64,000 nt of DNA from Strigamia acuminata (taxonomy: Eukaryota > Arthropoda > Chilopoda > Geophilomorpha > Linotaeniidae): the NCBI GenBank assembly GCA_949358305.1, contig OX442314.1, positions 63,869,369-63,933,368 of the forward strand, written 5' to 3'. Shown here piece after piece: positions 28,701 to 41,500 of this stretch. The notes under the pieces are model-generated. The model had not been told where the DNA came from. It did not search any database and was given only the letters and a program-made list of their open reading frames with translations. How positions within the stretch are numbered: position 1 is the stretch's first letter; each line of letters opens with the position of its first letter. Position numbers and translations under genes: made by a program.

Positions 28701-30692
28701 TTTCAAAATCTTTGAAAATGTTTCAAAATCTTTGAAAATGTTTCAAAATCTTTGAAAATGTTTCAAAATCTTTGAAAATGTTGAAAAATCTTTGAAAATG
28801 TTGAAAAATCTTTGAAAATGTTGAAAAATCTTTGAAAATGTTGAAAAATCTTTGAAAATGTTGAAAAATCTTTGAAAATGTTGAAAAATCTTTGAAAATG
28901 TTGAAAAATCTTTGAAAATGTTGAAAAATCTTTGAAAATGTTGAAAAATCTTTGAAAATGTTTCAAAATCTTTGAAAATGTTTCAAAATCTTTGAAAATG
29001 TTTCAAAATCTTTGAAAATGTTTCAAAATCTTTGAAAATGTTTCAAAATCTTTGAAAATGTTGAAAAATCTTTGAAAATGTTGAAAAATCTTTGAAAATG
29101 TTGAAAAATCTTTGAAAATGTTGAAAAATCTTTGAAAATGTTGAAAAATCTTTGAAAATGTTGAAAAATCTTTGAAAATGTTGAAAAATCTTTGAAAATG
29201 TTGAAAAATCTTTGAAAATGTTGAAAAATCTTTGAAAATGTTGAAAAATCTTTGAAAATGTTGAAAAATCTTTGAAAATGTTGAAAAATCTTTGAAAATG
29301 TTGAAAAATCTTTGAAAATGTTGAAAAATCTTTGAAAATGTTGAAAAATCTTTGAAAATGTTTCAAAATCTTTGAAAATGTTTCAAAATCTTTGAAAATG
29401 TTTCAAAATCTTTGAAAATGTTTCAAAATCTTTGAAAATGTTTCAAAATCTTTGAAAATGTTTCAAAACCTTTGAAAATGTTTCAAAATCTTTGAAAATG
29501 TTTCAAAACCTTTGAAAATGTTTCAAAATCTTTGAAAATGTTTCAAAACCTTTGAAAATGTTTCAACATCTTTGAAAATGTTTCAAAATCTTTGAAAATG
29601 TTTCAACATCTTTGAAAATGTTTCAAAATCTTTGAAAATGTTTCAAAATCTTTGAAAATGTTTCAAAATCTTTGAAAATGTTTCAAAATCTTTGAAAATG
29701 TTTCAAAATCTTTGAAAATGTTTCAAAATCTTTGAAAATGTTTCAAAATCTGTGAAAATGTTTCAAAATCTTTGAAAATGTTTCAAAATCTTTGAAAATG
29801 TTTCAAAATCTGTGAAAATGTTTCAAAATCTTTGAAAATGTTTCAAAATCTTTGAAAATGTTTCAAAATCTTTGAAAATGTTTCAAAATCTTTGAAAATG
29901 TTTCAAAATCTTTGAAAATGTTTCAAAATCTTTGAAAATGTTGAAAAATCTTTGAAAATGTTTCAAAATCTTTGAAAATGTTTCAAAATCTTTGAAAATG
30001 TTGAAAAATCTTTGAAAATGTTGAAAAATCTTTGAAAATGTTGAAAAATCTTTGAAAATGTTGAAAAATCTTTGAAAATGTTGAAAAATCTTTGAAAATG
30101 TTGAAAAATCTTTGAAAATGTTGAAAAATCTTTGAAAATGTTGAAAAATCTTTGAAAATGTTGAAAAATCTTTGAAAATGTTGAAAAATCTTTGAAAATG
30201 TTGAAAAATCTTTGAAAATGTTGAAAAATCTTTGAAAATGTTGAAAAATCTTTGAAAATGTTGAAAAATCTTTGAAAATGTTGAAAAATCTTTGAAAATG
30301 TTGAAAAATCTTTGAAAATGTTGAAAAATCTTTGAAAATGTTGAAAAATCTTTGAAAATGTTGAAAAATCTTTGAAAATGTTGAAAAATCTTTGAAAATG
30401 TTGAAAAATCTTTGAAAATGTTGAAAAATCTTTGAAAATGTTGAAAAATCTTTGAAAATGTTGAAAAATCTTTGAAAATGTTGAAAAATCTTTGAAAATG
30501 TTGAAAAATCTTTGAAAATGTTGAAAAATCTTTGAAAATGTTGAAAAATCTTTGAAAATGTTGAAAAATCTTTGAAAATGTTGAAAAATCTTTGAAAATG
30601 TTGAAAAATCTTTGAAAATGTTGAAAAATCTTTGAAAATGTTGAAAAATCTTTGAAAATGTTGAAAAATCTTTAAAAATGTTTTTGAAAATG
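25781..30692. repeat. 20-bp satellite array, about 245 units
   Basis: Uninterrupted head-to-tail copies of CTTTGAAAATGTTTCGAAAT. Variants occur in blocks: TTTCGAAAT (mainly 25860-26940 and 27340-27860), TTTCAAAAT (most of the remainder) and TTGAAAAAT (28780-28960, 29060-29360, 30000-30670), with rarer TTTCATAAT, TTTCAAAAC and CTGTGAAAAT. The variant pattern at 26881-27400 recurs at 27801-28320, a 920-bp (46-unit) higher-order repeat. One unit near 28321 lost a base. Since 20 is not a multiple of 3, a stop-free unit gives long open frames with a 20-residue period on the minus strand; these are not genes. Confidence 0.98.
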
Positions 30693-30709
30693 CATTAAGC
30701 AGCTTTTTA

Positions 30710-31655
30710 TGTTGTTTTGCCATAATATGCATGGAGTATCATGCACCATGTAACCAGTTTTATTTTTGTAACGCTTGTCATTAACACCAAATGATGTTGT
30801 TCTGTTCTCACCTATATCCAACTTGTTTCCAATCAAAATGGAACTCCATTGTAAGCAAAATGTTAATTAAACTATTTATTTTATATTTTTATACAATTGT
30901 TTATTAATTCCGCACTTTAATAAGTGCGTTTACAGCTTATTCACGCACATACAACTCAAAGACATGAAATTAGAATACACACCTCTGTCAAAACAAAAGT
31001 TGTGTTTGAAATTACATCACACAAAAAATAAGCAATATATAACCAAATGTTTATTTTTCCCAATACAATGAGCATAAAATGAATCAAACAAACCAAATTT
31101 GATGGAAATTGATCAATTTTTTCAGAAGTTATCATGAAAAATGATTGGGACCTGCAAGACACTAAATTAGAATCCTCAAGAATTAGAGGCATGAAAATAG
31201 AATATTGAGCAGGAATGCAAATTATAATGTGTAATCATCCCAAATTCACCTGCAATTAATGAGCTAAGCTCAAAAAGTGAATATATAGTCATTATTTGTT
31301 ATTACATTATGCCAATGTCACTTCAAATTGAATCCAAGATGGGAAAGCGATCAGACTTAACTAATCGTGAAAAAATTGATCAATTTCCATCAAATTATGT
31401 TTATTTAATTCATTTTTTGCTCATTATATTGGGAAAAATAAACATTTGGTTATATGTTGCTTATTTTTTGTGTGATGTAATTTCAAACACAACTTTTGTT
31501 TTGACAGAGGTGTGTATTCTAATTTCATGTCTTTGAGTTGTATAAGCTACCTTACGTCGTGTGCGCCATCGTCTCGGGCAAAGACGACTCCATTTCATTT
31601 ATTAACGCTTATTTTCGGTATTTGTACACCGCCACTGCGCCTCATAAGTCTACAC
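30710..31655 (+). mobile_element. Relic LTR related to copia-2, split by a MITE
   Basis: The last 115 bp (31541-31655) match the copia-2 LTR end in pattern: TATAAGC-x-ACCTTACGTCG near the start and GTCTACA at the end, directly followed by foldback sequence CAGC. The left end TGTTGTTTTGCCATAAT resembles copia-2's TGTTGGTCAAAAGACCAT in form only. Excluding the MITE it is about 355 bp. It is much more diverged than the intact copies. Confidence 0.45.
30952..31540. mobile_element. Palindromic MITE (TA target, about 180-bp inverted arms)
   Basis: The ends CAACTCAAAGACATG and their inverse are flanked by TA at 30950-30951 and 31541-31542, as for Tc1/mariner-type elements. The arms match for about 180 bp, so the same open frame appears on both strands. 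Removing it restores the CA-TATAAGC string of the LTR. No transposase. Confidence 0.75.
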
Positions 31656-32492
31656 AGCCGTCGATTGTCACGGCTGTCAGCTGTATATTGTCGCGGCCTT
31701 CACTGTAGATTCTCGCGTACTTCGCCCGACGATTTGTGGCTGTCAGCTGGCGATTTTTGGCCATCGCCGTCGACTGTCGACCGTCAACAATCGCCAGCTG
31801 ACGGCCGCGACAGTCGACAGCGACGGCCGCGTCAATCTACAGCTGACGACCGCGACAGTCGACAGCAACGGCCAAAAATTGTCAGCTGTTGGCCAACAAT
31901 CGCCAGCTGACGGCCACAAATCGTCGGGCGAAGTCCGCGAGAATCTACAGCAAAGGCCGCGACAATCTACAGCAGACGGTCGGACGCAACAGCTGACGGC
32001 CGCGACTATCGACGGCTGATGGTCGGACGCAAAAGTAGACACATGACGTCCAACAGTCGTCGGCTGACAGCCAAAATTCGCAAGCAGACGGCCAAAACTC
32101 GTCGGCTGACGATTGACAGCTGACAATTAGTCCATCCTCTCATCTGAAGACAAAAATGGCCAAACAAAATACATTTTAAACCAGTGAAAAAATGTAGAAA
32201 ATGATTGAAAACAAGTGAAAAAATGTAGAAAATGATTAAAAACAAGTGAAAAAATATGGAAAATGATTAAAAACAATTAAAAACATGTGAATAATCACAC
32301 AAAATGTTTGAAAATGTGTGATGCATCTTTAAAATAAAATTTGTCAAGTAATAATCAGGTTTTATGTACATTTGTATCGAGAATTCTATGTTGTTTGTGT
32401 TTGTTTATACCCCTTAGCCTCGTTTTCGAACGGGTGTGACGTCATCATGACGTAATTGTAAACTCTGCCATTGAAAATTTTGAAAAATTTTG
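31656..32492. mobile_element. Foldback family, second copy (right arm)
   Basis: CpG-rich CAGCTG/GGCCGTCAGCTG palindromes, then the AT-rich outer arm ending GTAAACTCTGCCATT, matching the right arm at 22139-22791. It lacks the AT-rich left outer arm. It starts exactly at the 3' end of a copia-2-like LTR, the same junction as at 22133/22134. Confidence 0.7.
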
Positions 32493-33562
32493 TTACAAAC
32501 AGATGTTTGCAATTAGTAAGTTCACTAATATGCGATTTGCTCTGTAATAGAATTATTTGTCCATCATGGAATTATGCATCTTAAGAAGTAAAGTTAATAA
32601 AACAAATGTCATTTACTACTGCTTTTATGTTTACAAAATACAATGAAAACAATCATATAACATACATTATAAGTTATTTGTTCAAAATGCAATAGAAAAT
32701 ATAATTTCAATTATAATTACCGTATTCCCCCTCCATGGAGGGAATGCCATAAAAGTCGCATTTAACTAGATTTGGCGTTCAGGTTAGCTGGACCCTTTTT
32801 TGGCATGCCCTAAAATTCTAATCCCTGAAACACGAGTTTGTTTTTGCTTTATTATTTTATGTATTGGTTTGCACTCCACAGAAGGAAAAAACAAAAATTA
32901 CAGGTTATTCAAAGTGGTTTTGGTCGTTTAGTATAAAATTGTGTATATGAAGATGTTTACAGTGAAAATTGTACCTCAGTGCAGAACAAGAAAACAGTTT
33001 CCCCGTGCGAGAACTTGTGAAAATTATAAAAATTTTTTCTTAGTTATTTTGAACATATATACGCATGCACCAAATAATTATTTACTGAATATTAAAAGCC
33101 CAATAACCTAACAGTACTGTCAAATTAACGGAAAATTTTTTCAGAACTCTTAAATGGAGCCAAGCCCATGCTAAAAAGCTGTTTGTTTGTTGCCGATGAA
33201 GTCATAAAAAGCGCCACCAACAGCAACTTTTTGAAACTTTCGTAAACTAAAAATGGATGACGTTTAATAATTTTTCAAGGTTTAAACAAACGGTATAATA
33301 ATCTGGAAACAATTGATCACTCACGAACAACGGATTTGGTCTAATAATGACATAAGTAATCTTCTTGTCAATTTTTGTTTTTCTCTTCCCATAACCTTTA
33401 ATTTCACACAATGGGAAACGTTTCAAAGGGTGACATTTGGTAGAAACAAGGCCTAAGGGCGAATTTTGTGAGTGTCACCCTTAAGCATTTCGCCGTTGGT
33501 ATCGTTACCCCGAATAATATCCAAATCGGAAGCAATATCGTGATTTTTTTTATCTTACTACA
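32493..33562. other. AT-rich noncoding stretch
   Basis: I see no ORF with protein-like composition and no clear element ends. It could be intron if the exon at 33563-33670 is real. Confidence 0.4.
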
Positions 33563-33670
33563 GGCTTCGATTCCACTCATTTTGACGCAAATCGCATCTA
33601 GGGCTTTGATGGCATCTAAGAGTTCTTGGTGTTGCAGTAGCTCCATAGACGTGCAACCATCGTCGGCCAT
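33563..33670 (-). CDS. Possible first coding exon (unknown gene)
   Basis: On the minus strand an ATG in the context AAAATGGCCG opens an acidic, helix-like peptide of about 36 residues (M-A-D-D-G-C-T-S-M-E-L-L-Q...), ending at a consensus donor GTAAGA. Composition changes to hydrophobic read-through after that donor. No downstream exon was found and no family is recognised. Confidence 0.25.
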
Positions 33671-35224
33671 TTTGAATTTGTTTTCATTTTCCTATTTCTC
33701 CTTCTCTTAGCCAACTCAACCAAGTTGCTTTCATAGCAGTTTTAAATGATTTGTTCCAGTAAACGTCGGCTGGTTGCAGAATTGGAGTAATCCTCCAGGA
33801 ATGATCACAACCAGGCCCCATTTACAGTGGTGAGCATTGAGGCAGTAGCCTCAGGGCGCCGCTTGACTAGGGGTGTCGAGTAGAGCAACCAAAAAATGTT
33901 TTCTCCACTTTTTGCTGCCACACCATTTTTTGGCACCCCTTAAAACAAAAAATATCTTTTACAAAGGAGGGGCAGCAAAAAGACTTTTCTGGTGGCCTCA
34001 ACACCATAAAGTCCTTTTTTCGGGGAGGGGGGGAGAGGGGGGATAAAGACTTTTTTCTAACTGGGGTGGGGGAGGGGCAATATTTGCACTGAATTAGCAC
34101 TCTAAATTTAGGAAATGGGCCTTGTTTTATTCAGAAGTGCCAGATAATTAGAATTTAGGCCATTTCCTCCAAGACAGGAAAATACGGTACATTTTTTTAA
34201 ATGATTGTAAGCAAAAGCTTTTTTTAGTAAATTAAAATAAGTACTGCATTTGCAAATCATACAACTCAATGGAATAACATACAGGATAATTAAAATAACG
34301 TGAATCACTATAGCTGCATTCAAAAATTCAAACATTTTGTTTTACTTCAATTTAAAAAAAAAAGTTATTATTTCCTGTCCTATTTATTAAATTAAACTAT
34401 ATTAATTATTTAGTTATAATTGCAATTATATTTTTATAATATATTTATTTTAATTACGAGTATAATAAGAAATCAAAATTTAAATTTAAAATACACTTAA
34501 ATGCAATAAAATTACAGAGTATTTTTTATTTTTGAATGCAGCTATTGTTTTTAACAGAAACATAAATTGTGTTTGAACTTAAATTAATAAGTAATATTTG
34601 TATAAAAATTCAATAAGACGTAAGTGCATTCTTGTTGTTTAAATGTCAAGCGCATGCCCACTGCGATTGTAAACAGACTAAATCGGCCACCATTTTTGAA
34701 GTTAGATCGAAATAATCAGTTTAAAAATCAGTTTAAAATACTGTTTACTCCAGGTGTTCGCAAACATTTTAACAATCTATTGCAACCCACTTCAACCCTG
34801 ACGCACTGAATTTCGTACTTATTGACTACAGCTTGAAAAAGTCATCTTATAACCTCCTCTACAAGTTTTATAGAAGTGCAATCACTATTGCACCTTATTT
34901 TGTCTTCCCTTATGACTTAATTTTTATATCTTAAAAAAAAAAAAACACATTCAATAACTTTTGTGACCCACCAAAAATCGGCTCTGCTGAGTATTTCAAT
35001 TTCGTACATTACAAGTTCTTATGTTTCTGTGAGAATCAGAGTGGTGCAAATTATTTGAATCAACCTGCACAAAACATTTCATTTTCTGTCTCTCGCTCTT
35101 TCTCCTGTGGCAGTCATTCAAACTTGGCAGTGTTGGACTAGTAGTGCTAGAAAATATATTTTAAAACTTATAATAAATAAATGGAGATAGTAGCAAAACA
35201 ACATCAAAGAAAATCACAATTTGT
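33671..35224. other. Noncoding, between possible exon and prolyl 3-hydroxylase stop
   Basis: AT-rich, with a G-rich/C-poor patch at about 33960-34080. It includes the 3' flank of the hydroxylase gene, where AATAAA motifs on the minus strand would be sought. Nothing else is supportable. Confidence 0.4.
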
Positions 35225-35581
35225 TTATAACAAAGGTTTTCGTTTCAAAGATGTTGAAGGCCTTGTGTCCGCAAAATCGACTTCCGTATAGATTAAATAC
35301 TCTTTTAAGTGGCAAACCGGTGAAACAACCATTTCTTTTTTTAAATTTGGCTGAATATAATTTAATACATCTGCTACTGGTTGATCATTTGGAGATTCAT
35401 TGAGAATATCTTGTATAATTTCTTGAGCTATTTCTCGTTCCTTTTCACGGTACGAGTGGTCCAATGTATACCACATCGCTAGTGCGCAACGCCGACCAGA
35501 CGTAATAGCTTGAACGCCGTGTAAGTTTTCAAATCCTGCCGAAAAACCAACCAAACGACCACATTTTGGTCTAACAACTGC
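35225..35581 (-). CDS. P3H: Prolyl 3-hydroxylase last exon (distal His, Arg, C-terminus)
   Basis: 119 codons including TAA, after acceptor CTGTTTAG. It carries P-K-C-G-R-L-V-G-F-S-A-G, the third iron ligand H in L-H-G-V, and the 2-oxoglutarate-binding Arg region before A-L-A-M-W-Y-T-L-D. A variable tail of about 75 residues ends K-R-K-P-L-L rather than KDEL or similar. The ORF track start codons are internal; the exon begins at the splice acceptor. Confidence 0.92.
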   Translation of the reverse strand, partial: AVVRPKCGRLVGFSAGFENLHGVQAITSGRRCALAMWYTLDHSYREKEREIAQEIIQDILNESPNDQPVADVLNYIQPNLKKEMVVSPVCHLKEYLIYTEVDFADTRPSTSLKRKPLL

Positions 35582-38500
35582 CTAAACAGGAAGAAAAAAA
35601 CTGTAATGACGAGAATCCTCGCAGGTGTGAAGTGTACTTTTATATTCGTACAAGTACACACCATTCCTGGCTGAATTTATATACAACCTGAATTGAGTCC
35701 TTATCTTTAGCAAAAATAAAATCTCCTCCCTGGAAATCATCATTTAAATAAATGACAGCACTGTAATCCCGATACGTAAATGCTGGTTTTTCTTTCAAAC
35801 AGCTCCCATCCGTTTGCAGTATACAATTATCTGCATGCACTGGATGGCTTAAATCAAACCTTTCGACATTTGGATCTATAATGAAAAATTAAATTAGCGG
35901 CGTACCGTAAAACATTTTGAATACCGTATTTCATTGAATAACTACCATGCTCGAATTCGAATTTGAACCAGTTTCAAAAGTTATATGCTCTGTACATGGT
36001 TCTTGTTGTCAAATTGTTTAGCAAATAGACGACGTTACAACCACTGAACCATACACGTACAGGGCTGGAGTGGGAACAAATTTAGTGCCGGGAAATCTGG
36101 ATGTCCGGGCCACAATTAATCAAGTCGGGACGGGCCACAGCAAGCCACGACGGGCCACAGCGGCCACGGGCCACCGGGAAATTCCCTGTATCCCGCCTGG
36201 CCAGTCCAGCACTGTACACGTAAGTGATGAGTTGGAAGTAGTGAGTGGTCTACGCTCGACTGTTGGACAATGTAGACATTTCGAATGAAATTCAAAGATA
36301 CCAAAGAATGTTAGCGCATTTTCAAGCTTGCTTTGCTGTAAAATATACAGTGAAATATATTGCATTTCGGTTAATGCATTCCAAACTGTATAGCATTTCG
36401 CGAAATCTAAGTGTATTATTTGTGCATTAAATCAAGGCCGCCGTAAGGCACGATCCAGCAGTGCATATAAGCGCCCCAAAGTTACCGACTTGCTGAAAGG
36501 TTTCCAAAATTATCCAAATCAGTTTTCGTGGATTCAAAACAATGTTGGGGCGGAGAAAAAAATCGCACTAGGCAATGGTAGACCCATATTTTGATTGCAA
36601 TTTTTAAAAAAAAAATTATAATCAAAGTGCCGCTTTTCTATTCTGTGTGTTGTAACGGTCTCGTGTGATAATTTTCTTGCGTAATTGCCATTGTGTCATT
36701 ATAAAAATCACAAAGAAAGTACGGAAGGTGCATAACTGTACTTAAAAGCTTAATCCTGTAAATGTCACAGTAAATGCCCAGAGTTTATTTATGATAATGT
36801 ATTTATGACACCCACTAACCACTTGTGACAAATGCCACTAAATAGTAAAAAATTGTTGGATTTCGACGCAGTTACAGTATTTAGGTGCGACACGCATCAA
36901 TGAAAAAATCTCACTTGTAAGAGAATATCTTTTTTGGCAATAATCTAATCTCTCGTGTCCTGTTTTTATCTTTTCAAGAACTTTTTGTTCGGTTTCTATT
37001 CCCTCGAACATTTGGTTCTAAGGTTTCCATACAGCTTTAACTTATATGCATAAAGGAAAGACAATCGTAGATAATGCATATACTGTAGGCACATCTATGT
37101 TTAATGTGCACCTTTTTCATCTTCTTCAGACAATGCTTTACTGGTGATTAAAAAATAGTGCAATACTGGTGAATGACTCAGACACAATACTTGTGATTTC
37201 TCCAATGAAATTCGGTAAATTTGATTCTAATTTGTTGTCTCATCAAATTTGCAATCATACCTTTGAGAGCGGTTCGACAAACAAGATGAGTGTAAGTAAA
37301 TAACAAATCGTTTTTGAGCTTGAAATATTTTTGTACAAAATCACGACCTTTTTCACTTACATCAAGTAAAAGTTTTGTTTTATGAACATCAACCAAACCA
37401 AGTTTGGCCAACTGAAAAAAGAACCAAAAAGATTACAACTAGAAAAGGTTGAATAACGTCTTACAATTCTTACAATTGCTGCTCTTCCCATGGTCAAACC
37501 TTCAAATCTCTCATGCTGCGTGTGTGGAGACTTTTTCCCATTATAACCATCACCATTCACTGCTGCCACCTAGTGTCAAAATATACATTACAATTCTTAC
37601 CTACCATTTGATGAATTATAAAAAATAATAAATAAAACAAAACAAAATCATATTATTAATTAATACAATATTTTCAAAAAATAAAATAAAAATCACTTGT
37701 GCCAAATATAGGAGATGGTTACACTCCTCAGCTGTAGCAAATCCATCAGCAACAAAACGTCTGCTACCATTTAATTCTTTTTCTCCCATCACTACAGTAA
37801 TTTTATCTTCTTTCATCTTTTCCGTAATATTCTTGGTCCTTTGGCCGTTTCTTGAAGCTTCTGTTGATAATGGAATTGTTGTTTCTATTTTTTCTTCCTG
37901 TATAGTGATACCGTACATAGTATAAGCTTATGTTGTAGAAAAAAAGAACAAATATTCATTCTGATTAATCAAATAACATTTTCGTCAAAATGGGGGACTA
38001 ACATTAAAGTTAATTAATTAATTAATTAATTAACTCGGGTTTAGTTAAATTCTCAATATTTATTCAGTGGTAAACTCAGAGAAATTAAGGGTATAATAAT
38101 AATAAAAAATAATAATGATATTTGATAATGCTTTAATACCTTATATATCACAATAAATCAGATTTTAGATAATGAAAGAAAGAAATGGTATAGCTGTTGC
38201 GAGTGTAATTAAATTTGCTTAACTTAATAAATTTATTTTTTGGTTTAACACATGGAATCATAATGAGTATACTTAATAAATTATTTTTTTGTTTGATTAT
38301 GGATGTTTTAAATGTCTTTTAATATTGCAAAAATTGGCAGTCATATGTTTCTACCGACAAGGCCTTTTTGTAATCCATCTTTCTAAGGTCAGCACCAGAT
38401 TATTTATACACCGTACAGAAGAGTCGTAAATGAAAAGCGATACACACGCATACACCGGTTACTGCTACAAGACAACAGCTCGCTAATTCCCTCAAAGTTT

Positions 38501-41500
38501 GAGGGAAGTAGCTAACAAGTCATGTTTTGTTGTATGGCTAAAATCCTATTACGGCACGATGACACAATGGCACATATCTATTTCGATTATCGTAAACTGT
38601 ACGCAGGTCAGAAAGTCAACTAGCAAGTAAGCCAGCTGTGTGCCAGACAAATGCTGATTCAAAGTCAGTTCGTTGTTGAGCCAGACATCGGTCGAGGGAT
38701 GGGATGGTATGGGACAGGCTGGGACAAGCTAAATTCAATTAAATTGGGCGTGTAGGTGGATAAGCCTTGAAATTAAATGGAATGAGACGGATAAACTGCA
38801 CTGTAGGTTATTGGTTATTATAACAAACAAATATTTACCATTAACTTCAAATACATATCGTTACCGAAACTATTTACAAAACATCTGGTATAATCTGGCT
38901 AACTCGGGCTAACTACACGATTGTCTTGACTCCCATTGGTTGAGTATCATTACTGACTGTGTACGACCACCAGGAAAAGTAGTTTTGTTTTTTATTCAAT
39001 TTTGTGATTATTATAATGATTAAAATAACATCATTTTAATTGTATTTTATAATAAAATGTTTTTTCCATTCACGAAATACAGTTTTTTGTTGTTTGTATA
39101 TTAAAATAGATGTTTCTTCAGTTTATTGGTTGCTTTGTCAGGAAAGCAAACTGTTTTTGAATTTTATAGGTAATTGATTACAATGTCTGTACATCTAATG
39201 CAATTCTGGTGTTTGGGTCTATTTTTTATATCACTGCACAAGTGAAATGGCTCAACCAATGGGAGTCGAGACACTCTTGTAGTTAGCCAGAGTATAGTGA
39301 GTTATCGTACATTGGTCAGACGCAAAGGAAGCTTTTAACTAGAGTTAGGGAACTTCTCATTAGTCTTTGCACAAATTACAAGTCTCTAGTGGCACACCAC
39401 AGCAGGACATTTTATACATTGAGGCAATCCAAAAAGCCTACATAGAGCACAGTGCCTGTTCCGAGTACAACGGTTACCATCTTTCCCCGAATATAACACC
39501 ATGGTGTTGTATTCGTCAAATAACATGTAAGTTTGTAAAGAAAAAAAAAATTGCTTTCCATAGCCTCTAACAACACTAACTAACTTGAATTCACACATTT
39601 CTAAACAACCCTGTTCGCAGCACTGCACAACACATCTTCAATAAACAAATCTGTTAAATGTGTATGTTTAATGTGTAAAATCCAGTGCACGTTTCGGTAG
39701 CGTTTTGGAAGCGTACACTGTACGTCTTTCATAGTTTTCTAAAAATTCGAATATAACACCATGGTGTTATAGCTGAAGTGGTGTTATATTCGAATTTTTG
39801 CTCAATGTTTACAAACTTGCCATTTTGACCAAAACTGGAATATAACACCATGGTGTTATATTCGGGGGAAGACGGTAGTCTTGAGGGGCTCGGAATAATT
39901 TGAGCAATGGTGCATGTTTCAACTTATCGAAGCAATGAGGTCCATCACCCGAGTAGTCTTTCCGGATAGAGAGAAATCTGTGAAGAAAAACCTATTCACA
40001 CGTGTGCTTGAATGGCATGTGGGTAAATGTTCATTACATACAGGATTTAAAAAAAAAAACACTTGGTGCGGTCTAACTAAACCTATTGGACAAATCAAGT
40101 CAGGTCTGCGAAAGGTTTCTCTAACAATAGATCCGTCATTAAAGAAATGACATTTCATTGCCAATTGCACATTTCCCACATGTATAGAGTACTCCCACTT
40201 TAGTCCGGCTTCGACATCCATTTAATTACGAGTCCGGATTTTTGTTGCAGTGCGTACGGTTTCTGGCTTAGCACGTTCAAACAGCACTTTCACTTCACAG
40301 ACCTTTATGTACCATGTTTACAGTATTTTCTATACAGTACGTGCTTCACTTTGCTTGCGCGTCCTAATTTTTTGCTAGTACACAAGTTTTCTCTCGTTGC
40401 CAATAAATGTTTGTTCGTATAGAAGTTTTATCTCGTTGCCAAAAAGCATCCGTCTCGATTATGGCTACGACCCGATAGTTGAACTTGTAACGTGCTTGGG
40501 TGATCATTAATCGTGAATACTGTTTTCGTATATACAGTAACTGCGTGTATTAATAGAATTTTTTTTAAAACTTGTTTCTTTAAATTGTTTCACCGTGTCT
40601 TTGGACATAGACAGTTGTGATTTTTAGAAGTCACAGTTTTGATATCTCTATTCATTTTCTTTTAATTACACCGCATGTATACAACTTACCAATAAATGGC
40701 TGAACACTCGTACTGTACCAGTGATAATTGCAGGGCATCCTGGCTTTGGTAGTTCGAACTACATACCTAGCTTAGATTGCACTATGTGCGTGCGTGAATT
40801 GTTTAAACCATGTTCTGTGGCTCATGCTCATGCGTATTATGTGTAGTCATATTAAAACGAAGAATCAGAAAGGAAGGTAGAGTAGTGATTGAACAACAGA
40901 AGCAAACATTTAAAAAAAAATGTAATTAGTAATAATAATAAAAAATTATTTTTACCTCAGTAAATTCAAATTCTTCGGAGTCAAACTTGTAATATTCTTT
41001 AATATAGTTGAGAAGTTCATTTTCGGCTTTATCTCTCTTGAAATACACCACAGCTTCCTGCAAGACCAATAACTCTAACCCGTTATCCAGACACTCACAC
41101 ACAATAAAAAAAAATAAAAAAAGAGTAAAAAAAATAACCTCAAATGGTAAGAAATCCTCTTCCGTAACTCCCTCTAGTGACAAATAAAATTCGCGGTTTC
41201 TTTTCATAGTGTTATCGTCACCATGAAATAACAGATAAGTGGCCACTGCTCCGCAAGCTTTTTTGATCTCACCAACTGCAAATGTATGTCCAAGACAGTT
41301 ATGATCTCATTCATTTCAGACGGTTGGTTGCCAACCATTTTGTCTCGAGTTAAATTGCTAATAATGTACCTTTGAAGTAGGCAAACTGCAAGTAATGGTA
41401 GTGGCTGGGTAAGTAGTTTTTGTACTGCTCTCCGTACATAAACGATAACTTTTGCGCACAGTTCCGTTTGCATTTTAATGAGAATGCAAAATGATCTGAA

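Noticed and set aside
25781-30692. CRISPR-like array
   Set aside because: Units are contiguous without unique spacers, and the DNA is animal.
25804-30732. Several long minus-strand frames encoding a KHFQRFRNIFKDFETFSKIS-type repeat
   Set aside because: They are the automatic product of a stop-free 20-bp satellite unit read in register; the same peptide occurs in overlapping frames, and there is no non-repeat N-terminus.
33826-34090. hAT-like element starting CAGTGGTGAGCATTGAGG
   Set aside because: A vaguely inverse end exists near 34090 but no 8-bp target duplication could be found.
36440-36485. Copia-2 LTR fragment (shared CAGTGCATATAAGCG)
   Set aside because: Only 15 bases match and flanks do not align; may be chance.
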